64,000 bases of DNA from Clostridia bacterium (GCA_017528375.1 JAFXOY010000062.1:16787-80786); one strand, 5' to 3'; numbered from the stretch's first letter, positions 17,103 through 26,208 are shown. Made by a program: numbers and translations. The notes: generated by a model from the sequence alone, not told the origin.

Positions 17103-18212
17103 TTGGGAGCATTGATAGTATTTATTATATTACTGCTTGGAATTGCAATTGCATTAGTAGTTTATAATATAAATTTAAGAAGAAAATTACATGTTTTAGA
17201 TAATACAAATCAAAAGGTAAACAGCTTAAACGTATTACAAGATTTTATGAATACAATTAGTGAGCAAATTACCGCTGATGAAAAAATTAGAAAAATAAAT
17301 GAAATACTAATTGAAAGATATAAAATTAAATATTCAACAATTGTTATATATAATGGTGCAGAATATGAAATAAAAGCATCAAATGTAGAGAAAAAACATT
17401 GGGACACATTAAAAAACTTACAATCAGAAAAGGTGTTTATAGACAGCATACAAACAGCAACAACTAAATATATTACAGTTAATGGTGAAAATGAAAGATT
17501 ACCATATTTAAAAATGGAATATGCAAGGGCAAAATCAGCAATGTTTTTCCCCTTGTATATAGATAACATCTATATCGGTTATTGGATTATCGAAGGCTCT
17601 ATGCCACACGAATTTGATAATGTTGATACAACTGTTTTAGAAGTTGTAAAAAATAATATCATATCAGTACTTAGAACCGTAGAAAATCAAAGAATTATAA
17701 ACAATCTTGTAAGAGAAGATTTATATTCTGGATTAAAAACTGCAGAATATTTGTATTCAGGTGCAAGAACTGTAATTGATAGATATCCAACATCAGCAGT
17801 ATGTTTATTTAAAATTGTTAATTTACCAAAAATAAATGAAAGAGTTAGCAGAAAAACAGGTAATGAAGTAATTGCCAAAGTATGTAAGCTTATAAAAGAA
17901 AATTTATCAAATGAATACTTTTTTGTTCGATATAATGGTCCTAAATTTGCAATAGTATTTTCTGGAAGCGATGTAGAAGGCGTTGCACAATTTATGAAAG
18001 ATATAAAAGCAAGAGTTGAAACTACGAAAGTTAAACCAAGAGAAGATTACAGAGCAGATTTGGCAGCAAAACCAATGCCATATGTTTTGCCAAGAATTAA
18101 TGTTGTTGTAACAACATATTACAAAGGAACTGCATTAGAAGGATTATTACTAAAAATGGAAGAATATTTGGATAATGCAAATGAGAATGAAAACGAAATT
18201 AATTATTTATAG
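17103..18212 (+). CDS. Membrane-anchored GAF plus degenerate GGDEF protein
   Basis: One N-terminal membrane helix (about residues 1-20) and a short coil are followed by a GAF-like sensor domain (about 50-195; [21 protein letters not shown]) and a diguanylate-cyclase-like domain (about 205-369). The GGDEF signature is replaced by RYNGPKF in the expected strand context, so synthesis of c-di-GMP is unlikely. A protein-interaction or nucleotide-sensing role is possible. GAGGTGA precedes a TTG at 17103. A GTG at 17094 is an alternative start three codons earlier. It lies 16 bp after the AT-hook ATPase and belongs to the same operon. ireB follows after 11 bp. Confidence 0.75.
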   Translation: MGALIVFIILLLGIAIALVVYNINLRRKLHVLDNTNQKVNSLNVLQDFMNTISEQITADEKIRKINEILIERYKIKYSTIVIYNGAEYEIKASNVEKKHWDTLKNLQSEKVFIDSIQTATTKYITVNGENERLPYLKMEYARAKSAMFFPLYIDNIYIGYWIIEGSMPHEFDNVDTTVLEVVKNNIISVLRTVENQRIINNLVREDLYSGLKTAEYLYSGARTVIDRYPTSAVCLFKIVNLPKINERVSRKTGNEVIAKVCKLIKENLSNEYFFVRYNGPKFAIVFSGSDVEGVAQFMKDIKARVETTKVKPREDYRADLAAKPMPYVLPRINVVVTTYYKGTALEGLLLKMEEYLDNANENENEINYL

Positions 18213-18223
18213 GAGGTATTATT

Positions 18224-18478
18224 ATGGCTACTGACGAAACAGTAAGTTTTAAAGTCGAAAGAGAAAAAAGTATTGAAGCAAAAGAAATTTTGCAAAAAGT
18301 TTATGAAGCACTTGTAGAAAAAGGATATAATCCAATTAACCAAATAGTTGGATATATATTATCAGGAGATCCAACATATATTACAAGCCATAATGATGCA
18401 AGAAATCTTATTAGAAAAATCGAAAGAGATGAATTGCTAGAAAAAATGGTTAAAGAATACATAGGATTGGATGATTAA
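18224..18478 (+). CDS. ireB: IreB-family regulatory protein (UPF0297)
   Basis: 84-residue cytoplasmic protein of the IreB family. In enterococci it is a substrate and negative regulator in the IreK Ser/Thr kinase pathway controlling cephalosporin tolerance. Family features are the N-terminal [52 protein letters not shown] and the C-terminal EYI. AGGAGGT precedes the ATG. Its usual partner ruvX starts one base after the stop. Confidence 0.95.
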   Translation: MATDETVSFKVEREKSIEAKEILQKVYEALVEKGYNPINQIVGYILSGDPTYITSHNDARNLIRKIERDELLEKMVKEYIGLDD

Positions 18479-18479
18479 A

Positions 18480-18903
18480 ATGAGAGCGCTTGGAATAGAT
18501 TATGGAGATTCAAGGGTTGGACTAGCCATTACAGATGCTCTTCGGAATCACGGTTCAAGGTTTAGAAACTATACATCATAATGGAAATGATAAAATAGTG
18601 TTAAAACGTTTAGAGGAACTAGTAAATGAATACGAAATTGACACATTTGTAATAGGAATGCCATATAATATGGATGGTACAAAAACTATTAGAGCAGAAG
18701 TTACGAATCAATTTATACATAAATTAAAATGTAAATTCAATAAAATTAAAATTGAAGAAATTGATGAAAGATTAACTACTGTTGCAGCTCACAAAACAAT
18801 GAATTTTTTAGATGTTAATAAACACAAAAAAAGAGGAATTGTAGATACAATTTCAGCAGTCTACATTTTGGAAATTTATACAAATAAAATGAAAAACAGT
18901 TGA
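18480..18903 (+). pseudogene. ruvX: Holliday junction resolvase-like RuvX (YqgF), interrupted by a +1 frameshift at CGG
   Basis: RNase H-fold YqgF/RuvX protein, implicated in pre-16S rRNA processing. The first part (MRALGIDYGDSRVGLAITDAL) reads from the ATG at 18480, and the rest (GITVQGLETI ... IGMPYNMDGT ... DERLTT ... VDTISAVYILE) reads in the +1 frame to 18903. The join is at CTT-CGG-A (18540-18546). Skipping the C of CGG gives D-A-L-G-I-T, matching the family's DPLG. In frame 0 a TAA follows after 13 further sense codons. The joined protein would be about 140 aa, normal length. All other conserved motifs are intact, which argues against old decay. It may be a recent mutation, a sequence error, or programmed frameshifting. 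Confidence 0.88.
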
Positions 18904-19066
18904 TTTAATTACTAATATAGTGTATTATAAAGTTAATTAATATGGTTAGTGCAAGTTATTGTAAAAAATCTTAATGAAAATTTTAGAATAGCATTAAAGA
19001 ATTTGCAAATACTATATTTGATTAAATAAACAAAAAGAATAATAATTTCTTGAAAGGAGAATTAAA

Positions 19067-19381
19067 ATGAGTGACGAAATGAACAATAATTACAATGAAG
19101 AATCAGAAGAAATCGACAACATCATAGTTTTAAATGATGAAAATGGTGAAGAGGTTCCTTTTGAATTTCTTGATTTAATAGAATTAGATGGAGAAGAATA
19201 TGTTGTTCTTTTACCAGTTGAAGAAGATGAAGAAGCTGATGAAGTTGTTATCTTAAAACTAGAAGATACAGAATCAGAAGATGAAGAATCTTATGTAAGT
19301 GTTGATGATGAAGAAGTTTTGAACAAAGTTTTTGAAATGTTTAAAGAGAAATTTAAAGATGAATTTAATTTTGTTGATTAA
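19067..19381 (+). CDS. DUF1292 acidic protein
   Basis: 104-residue, strongly acidic soluble protein of the DUF1292 family (YrzB-like), which commonly follows ireB-ruvX in Bacillota. IIVLNDENGEEVPFEFLDLIELDGEEYVVLLP is the family core. The function is unknown even in well-studied relatives. GAAAGGAG precedes the ATG. A GNRA-type hairpin terminator follows. Confidence 0.9.
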   Translation: MSDEMNNNYNEESEEIDNIIVLNDENGEEVPFEFLDLIELDGEEYVVLLPVEEDEEADEVVILKLEDTESEDEESYVSVDDEEVLNKVFEMFKEKFKDEFNFVD

Positions 19382-19384
19382 TAG

Positions 19385-19408
19385 AAGAACGCGAAAGCGT
19401 TCTTTTAA
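19385..19408 (+). terminator. Rho-independent terminator
   Basis: AAGAACGC-GAAA-GCGTTCTT followed by T residues, directly after the DUF1292 gene. Confidence 0.85.
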
Positions 19409-19461
19409 ATTGGGGACGGTCCTTTTTCGAATTTTTGAAAAAAGGACCGTCTCTAATTTAA
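19409..19461. repeat. Dispersed palindromic element, GGGGACGGTCC variant
   Basis: AAATTGGGGACGGTCCTTTTT pairs imperfectly with AAAAAAGGACCGTCTCTAATTT around a 10-base loop. It is related in style to the GGGACGGACTC elements but has a different core. Confidence 0.75.
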
Positions 19462-19468
19462 AAAATAC

Positions 19469-19497
19469 TTGAAGCAATCGCAACAATGTGATAGAAT
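19469..19497 (+). promoter_or_regulatory. Promoter for the ABC exporter pair
   Basis: TTGAAG (19469-19474), 17-bp spacer, TAGAAT (19492-19497), about 50 bp upstream of the first ABC gene. Confidence 0.65.
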
Positions 19498-19548
19498 ACG
19501 AATATTGTAGTAAAGTTAAATTATATAAATGAAGGAGGAAATAAAACA

Positions 19549-21843
19549 ATGCTTAAGATACTTAAGAACAATTTGAAGAAATCTTGGATGTCTGTTATTA
19601 TTATAGTTGCATTACTATGTGCACAAGCTATGGCAGACTTGAACTTACCAGATTTTACTTCGAAAATTGTTAACATAGGAATACAACAAAAAGGTGTAGA
19701 AAATTCTGCTCCAGAAGTTATAACAAAAGCTACATTAGAAAAAGCTTTGTTGTTGACAAGAGAAGATAGTTTTATTTTAGATAATTATCAAGTGTTTTCT
19801 AAAGAAAATTTATCTGAAAAAGAATATAATAAATATTTAAAACAATATCCAAATATTGAAAAACAAGAAACATATGTTGTAAAGAAACTAGATGAAGATA
19901 CTCAAGAAAAGCTAAATTTAGATATAGGAAAAGCTTTAATGCTTGTTTCTATGTTAGAGAATGAGGAAACTTCAGCACAGTTGAAACAACAAATGGTTTC
20001 ATATATGAGCAATGGTATCAGCGAGTTACCCGTAAATCAAACTAACATTGATTTAAACGTAATTATGAGTCAAGATATATTTACTATCATAAATTCAATG
20101 CCAGAAGAACAATTAAATATGATTTTGGATATAGTAGATAAAAAATATTCTGAAATGCCAGATAGCATAATAGAACAAACAGCTATATTATCAGTACAAA
20201 AGGAATATGCAAGTTTAGGTGTAAATTTAGATACACAACAAAATAAATACATATTAATTTCAGGATTAAAAATGCTTGGAGTAGCTTTTATAAGCATGTT
20301 TGCTGCTATTTTAATTACATTGCTATCAGCAAGATGTGCAGCAACTTTAGGTAGAAATGTAAGGGAGAAAGTTTATAAAAGAGTATTAAGCTTTTCAAGC
20401 AATGAATATAGAAAATTTGGAAGTTCATCATTAATCACAAGAAATACAAATGATGTTCAACAAATACAAAACTTAATTCCTATGCTATTTAGAGTTGTAA
20501 TATATGCTCCAATAGTAGGATTTGGTGCGTTTTTAAAAGTGCTAAATCAAAGCGAAAATTCAATGGCATGGATAATTGGTGTAGCAATTTTAGCAATTGT
20601 ATTTATAATTGGATCACTATTTGCTTTAGCAATGCCAAAATTCAAAAAATTACAAGATTTAATTGATAAATTAAACATGGTATCCAGAGAAATATTAACA
20701 GGAATTCCTGTTATAAGGGCATTTAACAAAGAAAAATATGAAGAAAATAAATTTGATGAAGCAAATACAGCTTTAACAAAAACAATTATATTTGTAAATA
20801 GAATAATGAGTTTTATGATGCCACTATTAATGTTTATAATGAATTCAATCAGCTTATTAATAATATGGGAAGGTGCCGCAAATGTTGATAAAGGTATAAT
20901 GCAAGTAGGAACAGTTATGACGTTCATGCAATATGCAATGCAAATTGTAATATCATTCTTATTTATTTCAATGTTATCAATAATGCTGCCACGTGCATCT
21001 GTATCTGCAAAACGTATTAATGATGTATTGGAAACAGAAACATTAGTAAAAGATGCAAAAAAATTAAAAAGCTTTAATCCAAGTAAAAAGGGTTTAGTAG
21101 AATTCAGAGATGTATCTTTTAGATATCCAGATGCTGAATCAGAAGTTTTAACAGATATCAATTTTACAGCAAAACCGGGTGAAGTAACAGCAATTATAGG
21201 AAGTACAGGTAGTGGTAAATCAACAGTTGTAAATCTATTGCCTCGTTTTTATGATGTAACAGGTGGAGAAATTATAGTTGATGGAGTAAACATTAAAGAT
21301 GTAGCACAAAAAGATTTAAGAGATATTATTGGATTTGTTCCACAGAAAGGTGTGTTATTTTCAGGAACAATTGAATCAAATATAAAATACAGCGATGAAA
21401 ATATGTCTGATGAAAGAATGATTCAAGCTGCTAAAATAGCTCAAGCAGAAGATTTTATTACAGCAAAAACTGATAACTATAATTCAGAAATTTCTCAAGG
21501 AGGAAATAACGTTTCAGGTGGACAAAAACAACGTTTATCAATAGCAAGAGCAATTGCAAAGAATCCTGAAATATTTGTATTTGACGACAGTTTTTCAGCT
21601 TTGGATTTTAAAACTGATTTAAAACTACGTACAGCACTTGAAGAAGTAACTAAGGACAAAACCGTAATTATAGTTGCTCAAAGAATTAGCACAATTATGA
21701 ATGCAAATCAAATTATAGTTTTAGATGAAGGAAAAATTGTTGGAAAAGGAACACATAGCGAATTAATGGAAAACAGCGAAGTTTATAGACAAATAGCACT
21801 ATCACAACTTTCAAAGGAGGAACTAGAAGATGGCAGAGAATAA
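19549..21843 (+). CDS. ABC exporter subunit A (multidrug/lipid type, degenerate ATP site)
   Basis: Fused membrane domain and ATPase, 764 aa. An unusually long loop of about 190 residues separates helix 1 from helix 2, as in several clostridial exporters. NBD motifs are IIGSTGSGKST (Walker A), NVSGGQKQRLS (signature) and IFVFDDSFSALD (Walker B). The catalytic Glu is Asp here. Subunit B has the Glu but a non-canonical signature, so the pair forms one consensus and one degenerate site, as in BmrCD or TM287/288. The gene overlaps subunit B by 14 bases. The transported substrate is unknown. Confidence 0.92.
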   Translation: MLKILKNNLKKSWMSVIIIVALLCAQAMADLNLPDFTSKIVNIGIQQKGVENSAPEVITKATLEKALLLTREDSFILDNYQVFSKENLSEKEYNKYLKQYPNIEKQETYVVKKLDEDTQEKLNLDIGKALMLVSMLENEETSAQLKQQMVSYMSNGISELPVNQTNIDLNVIMSQDIFTIINSMPEEQLNMILDIVDKKYSEMPDSIIEQTAILSVQKEYASLGVNLDTQQNKYILISGLKMLGVAFISMFAAILITLLSARCAATLGRNVREKVYKRVLSFSSNEYRKFGSSSLITRNTNDVQQIQNLIPMLFRVVIYAPIVGFGAFLKVLNQSENSMAWIIGVAILAIVFIIGSLFALAMPKFKKLQDLIDKLNMVSREILTGIPVIRAFNKEKYEENKFDEANTALTKTIIFVNRIMSFMMPLLMFIMNSISLLIIWEGAANVDKGIMQVGTVMTFMQYAMQIVISFLFISMLSIMLPRASVSAKRINDVLETETLVKDAKKLKSFNPSKKGLVEFRDVSFRYPDAESEVLTDINFTAKPGEVTAIIGSTGSGKSTVVNLLPRFYDVTGGEIIVDGVNIKDVAQKDLRDIIGFVPQKGVLFSGTIESNIKYSDENMSDERMIQAAKIAQAEDFITAKTDNYNSEISQGGNNVSGGQKQRLSIARAIAKNPEIFVFDDSFSALDFKTDLKLRTALEEVTKDKTVIIVAQRISTIMNANQIIVLDEGKIVGKGTHSELMENSEVYRQIALSQLSKEELEDGRE

Positions 21844-23671
21844 AAGAAAACCTCCAATGGGAGGATCAAGGCGTGGAATGGCACCTGGTGAAAAGGCAAA
21901 AGATTTTAAAGGAACATTATCTACATTGATAAAAAAATATCTAGCTCCATATAAATTTGCGTTAATAGTTGTTGTAATTTTCGCAATTGCTAGTACGGTA
22001 TTTTCAATAGTAGGACCAAAGATATTAGGAAATGCAACCACCGAAATGTTTACAGGAATTGTAAGTAAAATACAAGGTGGACCAGGAATCAATTTTGGAA
22101 AAATAGGAAATATTTTAATTACATTATTAATTCTATATATAGTAAGTGCTTCGTTTGGAGCAATTCAAGGGTTAATAATGACACAAGTATCTCAAAAATT
22201 AACATATAAATTGCGTAATGATTTGGCTAAAAAGTTAAATAAGTTGCCAATGAATTATTTTGATAAAAAAACAAACGGTGAAGTTCTTTCAATTATCACT
22301 AATGATATTGATACATTAGGAATGAACTTAAACCAAAGTATTACACAAATAATAACATCAGTATGTACTTTAATAGGAATCCTGATAATGATGTTTTCAA
22401 TGAATGTTTGGATGACTTTGGTATCATTGCTAATTTTACCAATTTCAGTTTTCGCGGTAAAAAACATTGTTGGAAAATCACAAAAGTATTTTGCAAAACA
22501 GCAAGAATATTTAGGTCATGTTAATGGAAATATTGAGGAAACTTTTGGTGGATATAACATAGTAAAAGTATTTAATGGTGAAGAAAAAGCTATAAAAGAA
22601 TTCAAAAAATCAAATGATGAGTTATATACATCAGCATGGAAATCACAATTTTTATCAGGATTAATGCACCCAATAATGAATTTTATTGGTAACATAGGCT
22701 ATGTTGCTATAGCTCTATTAGGAGGATATTTAAGCATACAAGGTAAAATTACAGTTGGTAATATACAATCATTTATTCAATATAATAAACAATTTACACA
22801 GCCAATAAATCAAATTGCACAAGTATCTAGCATGATTCAAGCAATGGTTGCAGCATCAGAAAGAATTTTCGAATTTTTAGATGAAGATGAAGAGGTTAGA
22901 AATGTTACAGATACAACTTCAATTGATAGCTTAAAAGGAAATGTAAAATTTGATCATGTTCATTTTGGATATAATGCTGATAGAACAATAATCAATGATT
23001 TTAATGCAGATATAAAAGAAGGTCAAAAGATTGCAATTGTTGGACCAACAGGGGCTGGAAAGACTACAATTGTTAAGTTATTAATGAGATTCTATGATTT
23101 AAATTCAGGTAAGATTTTAATAGACGGTCATGATATAAGCAAGTTTGACAGAGGCGAAATTAGAAAAATGTTTGGAATGGTTTTACAAGACACATGGTTG
23201 TTTAATGGAACTATTAAAGATAACATTAGATATAGTAAACAAGACGCATCTGATTCAGAAGTTATTGAAGCGGCAAAAGCTGCACATGTACATCATTTTA
23301 TAAAAACATTACCAAATAGCTACAACATGGAAATAAATGAAGAAACAAGCAATATTTCTCAAGGTCAAAAGCAGTTGTTAACAATAGCCAGAGTAATATT
23401 AGCAGATCCTAAGATATTAATTTTAGATGAAGCTACAAGCTCAATTGATACAAGAACTGAAATTCAAATTCAATCTGCTATGGATGAATTAATGAAAGGC
23501 AGAACAAGCTTTATTATTGCACATAGGTTGTCTACTATTAGAAATGCGGATTTGATTTTGGTTATGAATAATGGAGATATTGTTGAGCAGGGAACTCATG
23601 AGGAATTAATTGAAAAGAATGGATTTTATGCAGAGTTGTATAATTCTCAATTTGAGGAAGTTGAGGAATAG
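21830..23671 (+). CDS. ABC exporter subunit B (consensus catalytic subunit)
   Basis: Fused membrane domain and ATPase, 613 aa, the heterodimer partner of the preceding gene. The basic N terminus (ENKRKPPMGGSRRGMAPGEKAKD) precedes six helices. NBD motifs are IVGPTGAGKTT, signature NISQGQKQLLT (SQGQ in place of SGGQ), ILILDEATSSID with the catalytic Glu, and IIAHRLST. The AAAGGAGG for this start lies inside the end of subunit A, which implies translational coupling. The AAGTTTT-flanked terminator follows directly. Confidence 0.92.
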   Translation: MAENKRKPPMGGSRRGMAPGEKAKDFKGTLSTLIKKYLAPYKFALIVVVIFAIASTVFSIVGPKILGNATTEMFTGIVSKIQGGPGINFGKIGNILITLLILYIVSASFGAIQGLIMTQVSQKLTYKLRNDLAKKLNKLPMNYFDKKTNGEVLSIITNDIDTLGMNLNQSITQIITSVCTLIGILIMMFSMNVWMTLVSLLILPISVFAVKNIVGKSQKYFAKQQEYLGHVNGNIEETFGGYNIVKVFNGEEKAIKEFKKSNDELYTSAWKSQFLSGLMHPIMNFIGNIGYVAIALLGGYLSIQGKITVGNIQSFIQYNKQFTQPINQIAQVSSMIQAMVAASERIFEFLDEDEEVRNVTDTTSIDSLKGNVKFDHVHFGYNADRTIINDFNADIKEGQKIAIVGPTGAGKTTIVKLLMRFYDLNSGKILIDGHDISKFDRGEIRKMFGMVLQDTWLFNGTIKDNIRYSKQDASDSEVIEAAKAAHVHHFIKTLPNSYNMEINEETSNISQGQKQLLTIARVILADPKILILDEATSSIDTRTEIQIQSAMDELMKGRTSFIIAHRLSTIRNADLILVMNNGDIVEQGTHEELIEKNGFYAELYNSQFEEVEE

Positions 23672-23672
23672 A

Positions 23673-23709
23673 TAAAACTTGAGGTGTCAATTTATCACCT
23701 CAAGTTTTA
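23673..23709 (+). terminator. Rho-independent terminator
   Basis: TAAAACTTGAGGTG (23673-23686) pairs exactly with CACCTCAAGTTTTA (23696-23709), closing the ABC operon. Confidence 0.88.
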
Positions 23710-23717
23710 TTTATTGT

Positions 23718-23746
23718 TTGACAAAAAAACAAATGTTTAGTAAAAT
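23718..23746 (+). promoter_or_regulatory. Sigma-A promoter of recG
   Basis: TTGACA (23718-23723), 17-bp spacer, TAAAAT (23741-23746). The palindromic element lies between it and the ribosome site. Confidence 0.75.
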
Positions 23747-23766
23747 TGCAATAACAGAAACATTTG

Positions 23767-23831
23767 AAGACCGTCCCTAAATGTGTCATTTTTGACACAA
23801 AATGAGTCCGTCCCCAAATGTGTCAAAAATG
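23767..23831. repeat. Dispersed GGGACGG palindromic element, degraded copy 3
   Basis: The left arm is reduced to GACCGTCCCTAAATG. The right arm retains AAAATGAGTCCGTCCCCAAA. Internal TGTGTCA/TGACACA and CATTTTTGACAC/GTGTCAAAAATG pairings remain. It lies in the recG leader. Confidence 0.75.
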
Positions 23832-23850
23832 ATTGAAAGGAGCGTATTTA

Positions 23851-25896
23851 ATGGATTTAAACAATGATGTTAAATATGTAAAAGGAGTAGGTCCAAACCG
23901 TGTGGTTTTATTAAATAAATTAGGAATAAATACATTGGAAGATTTAATAACATATTTTCCAAGAGAATATGAAGATAGAAGTAAACCAAAACTTATAAGT
24001 GAGGTTGTAGATGGAGAAGAAGCTTTAATTAGTGGTTTTGTAATATCTAGAGTTTTAGAATTAAAGGTTAGAAAAAATCTTGTTATATATAAATTAACAG
24101 TAAGAGATGAATCAGGACCATGTACTATGACATGGTATAATCAGCCATATTTGAAAAGAATGTTTACAGTGGGTAATGAGTATAGCTTTTATGGAAAAGT
24201 AAGTAAAAAAGGCTCTAGAGTTGAAATGGCATCACCAGTGTTTGATAGTATAGAAAAACAGAAAAATACAGGAAAGATTATTCCAATATATCCACTTACA
24301 TATAAATTATCACAAACTACATTAAGACAAATTATTGAAACAGGATTAAATGAAGTAGAAGGAGAGTTAGAAGAAACATTACCAGAATATATTAGACAAC
24401 AATATAATTTAATAAATATAAATAATGCAATTCATAATATACATTTTCCACAAGAGTTTTCTGACTTTAAGAAGGCAAGAACTAGATTCGTTTTTGAGGA
24501 ATTACTTGGAATGCAGCTTGCATTATTAAAGTTAAAAACACAATATACACAAGAAAAAGTAGGAATTAAGTTTGATGAAAACGTTAAAATTTCAGACGTT
24601 ATAAATGATTTGCCTTTTAAATTAACAAAGGCACAATTACGTGTTTTAGAAGAGATAGATAACAATATGGAAAGTCCTAAAACAATGAACAGATTGCTTC
24701 AAGGTGATGTTGGTTCAGGTAAGACTATTGTGTCAGTATTAGCTGCATATAAAGCGGTAAGAAGCGGATATCAAGTTGCAATAATGGCACCAACTGCAAT
24801 TTTAGCGGCTCAGCATTTAGAAAGTTTTACAGAAGTTTTAGGCAAGTATGGAATTAGATGTGAATTACTAACAAGTAGTGTTACTAAAAAGAATAAAGAA
24901 GATATATTGGAAAGATTACAAAATGGTGAAATTGATGTACTAATTGGAACACATGCTATTTTGGAAGACAATGTTATTTTTAATAACTTAGGATTAGTTG
25001 TAACAGATGAGCAACATCGTTTTGGAGTAAGACAGCGTAGTAAAATTGCTGCAAAAGGTAATAATCCAGATGTTTTAGTAATGACAGCAACACCAATTCC
25101 ACGTACATTAGCTTTAATTCTATATGGTGATTTGGATATTTCAATAATAGATGAATTACCACCAAATAGAAAGAAAATTGAAACTTACGCAGTAAAAAGT
25201 TCTATGGCAGAAAGAGTAAATAATTTCGTAAAACAACAAATAGGAGAGGGAAGACAAGCATATATTGTATGTCCATTAGTTGAAGAAAATGAGGAAATAG
25301 ATGCAAAATCAGTTATAGAATTAGCTGAAGATTATAAAGAAAATGTTTTCAAAGATTATAGAGTTGAATACATTCACGGAAAAATGCGTCCAAAAGAAAA
25401 AGATGAAATAATGCAAAAATTCAAAGATGGGGAAATAGACATTTTAATTTCAACAACAGTAATAGAAGTTGGTGTAAATGTTCCAAATGCAAGTATAATG
25501 ATAGTTGAAAACGCTGAAAGATTTGGATTAGCACAACTACATCAGCTACGTGGAAGAGTTGGTAGAGGTAATTATCAATCATATTGTATATTAAAATACA
25601 ACGGAGGTTCAGATGTTGTAAGACAACGTATGAAAATAATGCAAGACACAAATAATGGATTTGTAATTGCAGAAAAAGACTTAGAATTACGTGGAAGCGG
25701 TGAATTCTTCGGAACAAGACAACATGGAATTCCAGAATTCAAAATAGCTAACTTATTTGAAGATATGCCAACATTACAAACGGTTCAGGCTTTAGCAATC
25801 AAAATTATTGATGAAGATCCAGAGTTGATGCAAGAAAAAAATGAACCTTTAAGGAGAATCGTAGATAAGAAATTTGGGGATAGAATCGAAATTTAA
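23851..25896 (+). CDS. recG: ATP-dependent DNA helicase RecG
   Basis: Superfamily 2 helicase that remodels stalled forks and branched recombination intermediates. Visible are the wedge OB domain (about residues 60-150), Walker A GDVGSGKT, the DEAH-type box DEQH (VTDEQHRFGV), MTATPIPRTLAL, VGVNVPNA, and the motif VI region LAQLHQLRGRVGRG. Length 681 aa. A TTG at 23833 gives a longer frame, but GAAAGGAG lies inside it and fits the ATG at 23851. Confidence 0.97.
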   Translation: MDLNNDVKYVKGVGPNRVVLLNKLGINTLEDLITYFPREYEDRSKPKLISEVVDGEEALISGFVISRVLELKVRKNLVIYKLTVRDESGPCTMTWYNQPYLKRMFTVGNEYSFYGKVSKKGSRVEMASPVFDSIEKQKNTGKIIPIYPLTYKLSQTTLRQIIETGLNEVEGELEETLPEYIRQQYNLININNAIHNIHFPQEFSDFKKARTRFVFEELLGMQLALLKLKTQYTQEKVGIKFDENVKISDVINDLPFKLTKAQLRVLEEIDNNMESPKTMNRLLQGDVGSGKTIVSVLAAYKAVRSGYQVAIMAPTAILAAQHLESFTEVLGKYGIRCELLTSSVTKKNKEDILERLQNGEIDVLIGTHAILEDNVIFNNLGLVVTDEQHRFGVRQRSKIAAKGNNPDVLVMTATPIPRTLALILYGDLDISIIDELPPNRKKIETYAVKSSMAERVNNFVKQQIGEGRQAYIVCPLVEENEEIDAKSVIELAEDYKENVFKDYRVEYIHGKMRPKEKDEIMQKFKDGEIDILISTTVIEVGVNVPNASIMIVENAERFGLAQLHQLRGRVGRGNYQSYCILKYNGGSDVVRQRMKIMQDTNNGFVIAEKDLELRGSGEFFGTRQHGIPEFKIANLFEDMPTLQTVQALAIKIIDEDPELMQEKNEPLRRIVDKKFGDRIEI

Positions 25897-25898
25897 TT

Positions 25899-25965
25899 TG
25901 CACAATTGTTTACCTGTCCCTGGCTGTGCAAAATGCACAGCTGGGACGCGTCCCCAATTGTGCAT
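25899..25965. repeat. Dispersed palindromic element, TGCACAATTG variant
   Basis: TTGCACAATTG and CAATTGTGCA form terminal inverted repeats. Inside, GTCCCTGGCTGTGCA and TGCACAGCTGGGAC pair with one missing base, and GGGACGCGTCCCC lies near the right end. It starts two bases after the recG stop codon. Confidence 0.8.
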
Positions 25966-25972
25966 TTAGAGG

Positions 25973-26001
25973 TTGACAAATTACAAAAATGTAGTTATAA
26001 T
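25973..26001 (+). promoter_or_regulatory. Consensus sigma-A promoter
   Basis: TTGACA (25973-25978), 17-bp spacer, TATAAT (25996-26001), a perfect consensus promoter reading into a 57-codon gene and then rpmE. Confidence 0.9.
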
Positions 26002-26034
26002 ATATAGGTAAAACAATTGTGAAAGGAGATAGTT

Positions 26035-26208
26035 ATGCTAGCTAAAATTTGGAAAAAATTATTAATGTTCATATTAATCGTAGCATGTTTATTTAATGTT
26101 GTTACAAAACTAGTTAAAAACTCATCAATAGAAGATGAATTACTATCATCAGCACAATATATTCAAGATCAGCAAGATGTTGAAAAACAAGAAAATGTAA
26201 TAAAATAA
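26035..26208 (+). CDS. 57-residue single-helix membrane peptide, unknown
   Basis: A short gene with GAAAGGAG seven bases before its ATG. The protein has a basic start (MLAKIWKK), one hydrophobic helix (about residues 9-24) and a polar acidic/Gln-rich tail ([21 protein letters not shown]), so the tail probably faces one side of the membrane. It resembles no family I know. A perfect consensus promoter 35-60 bp upstream suggests strong expression, and rpmE follows within the same transcript. No antitoxin or antisense gene is evident. Confidence 0.7.
   Translation: MLAKIWKKLLMFILIVACLFNVVTKLVKNSSIEDELLSSAQYIQDQQDVEKQENVIK

Noticed and set aside
13310-18212. Calling the locus a type IV secretion or Tad pilus system
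   Set aside because: Only layout similarity is visible. No VirB4, VirD4, CpaF, TadB/C or prepilin peptidase gene is in the window.
18541-18570. tRNA-like GGTTCAAGG segment
   Set aside because: No acceptor or anticodon stem around it; it is part of ruvX coding sequence.
18535-18903. RuvX as a shorter intact gene starting at the ATG at 18535
   Set aside because: That start lacks a ribosome site and would remove the catalytic GIDYG strand, which is present in the adjacent frame from 18480.
20547-21161. 204-codon minus-strand frame inside the ABC gene
   Set aside because: Antisense to conserved membrane-domain and linker coding sequence. No start signal or recognisable protein.
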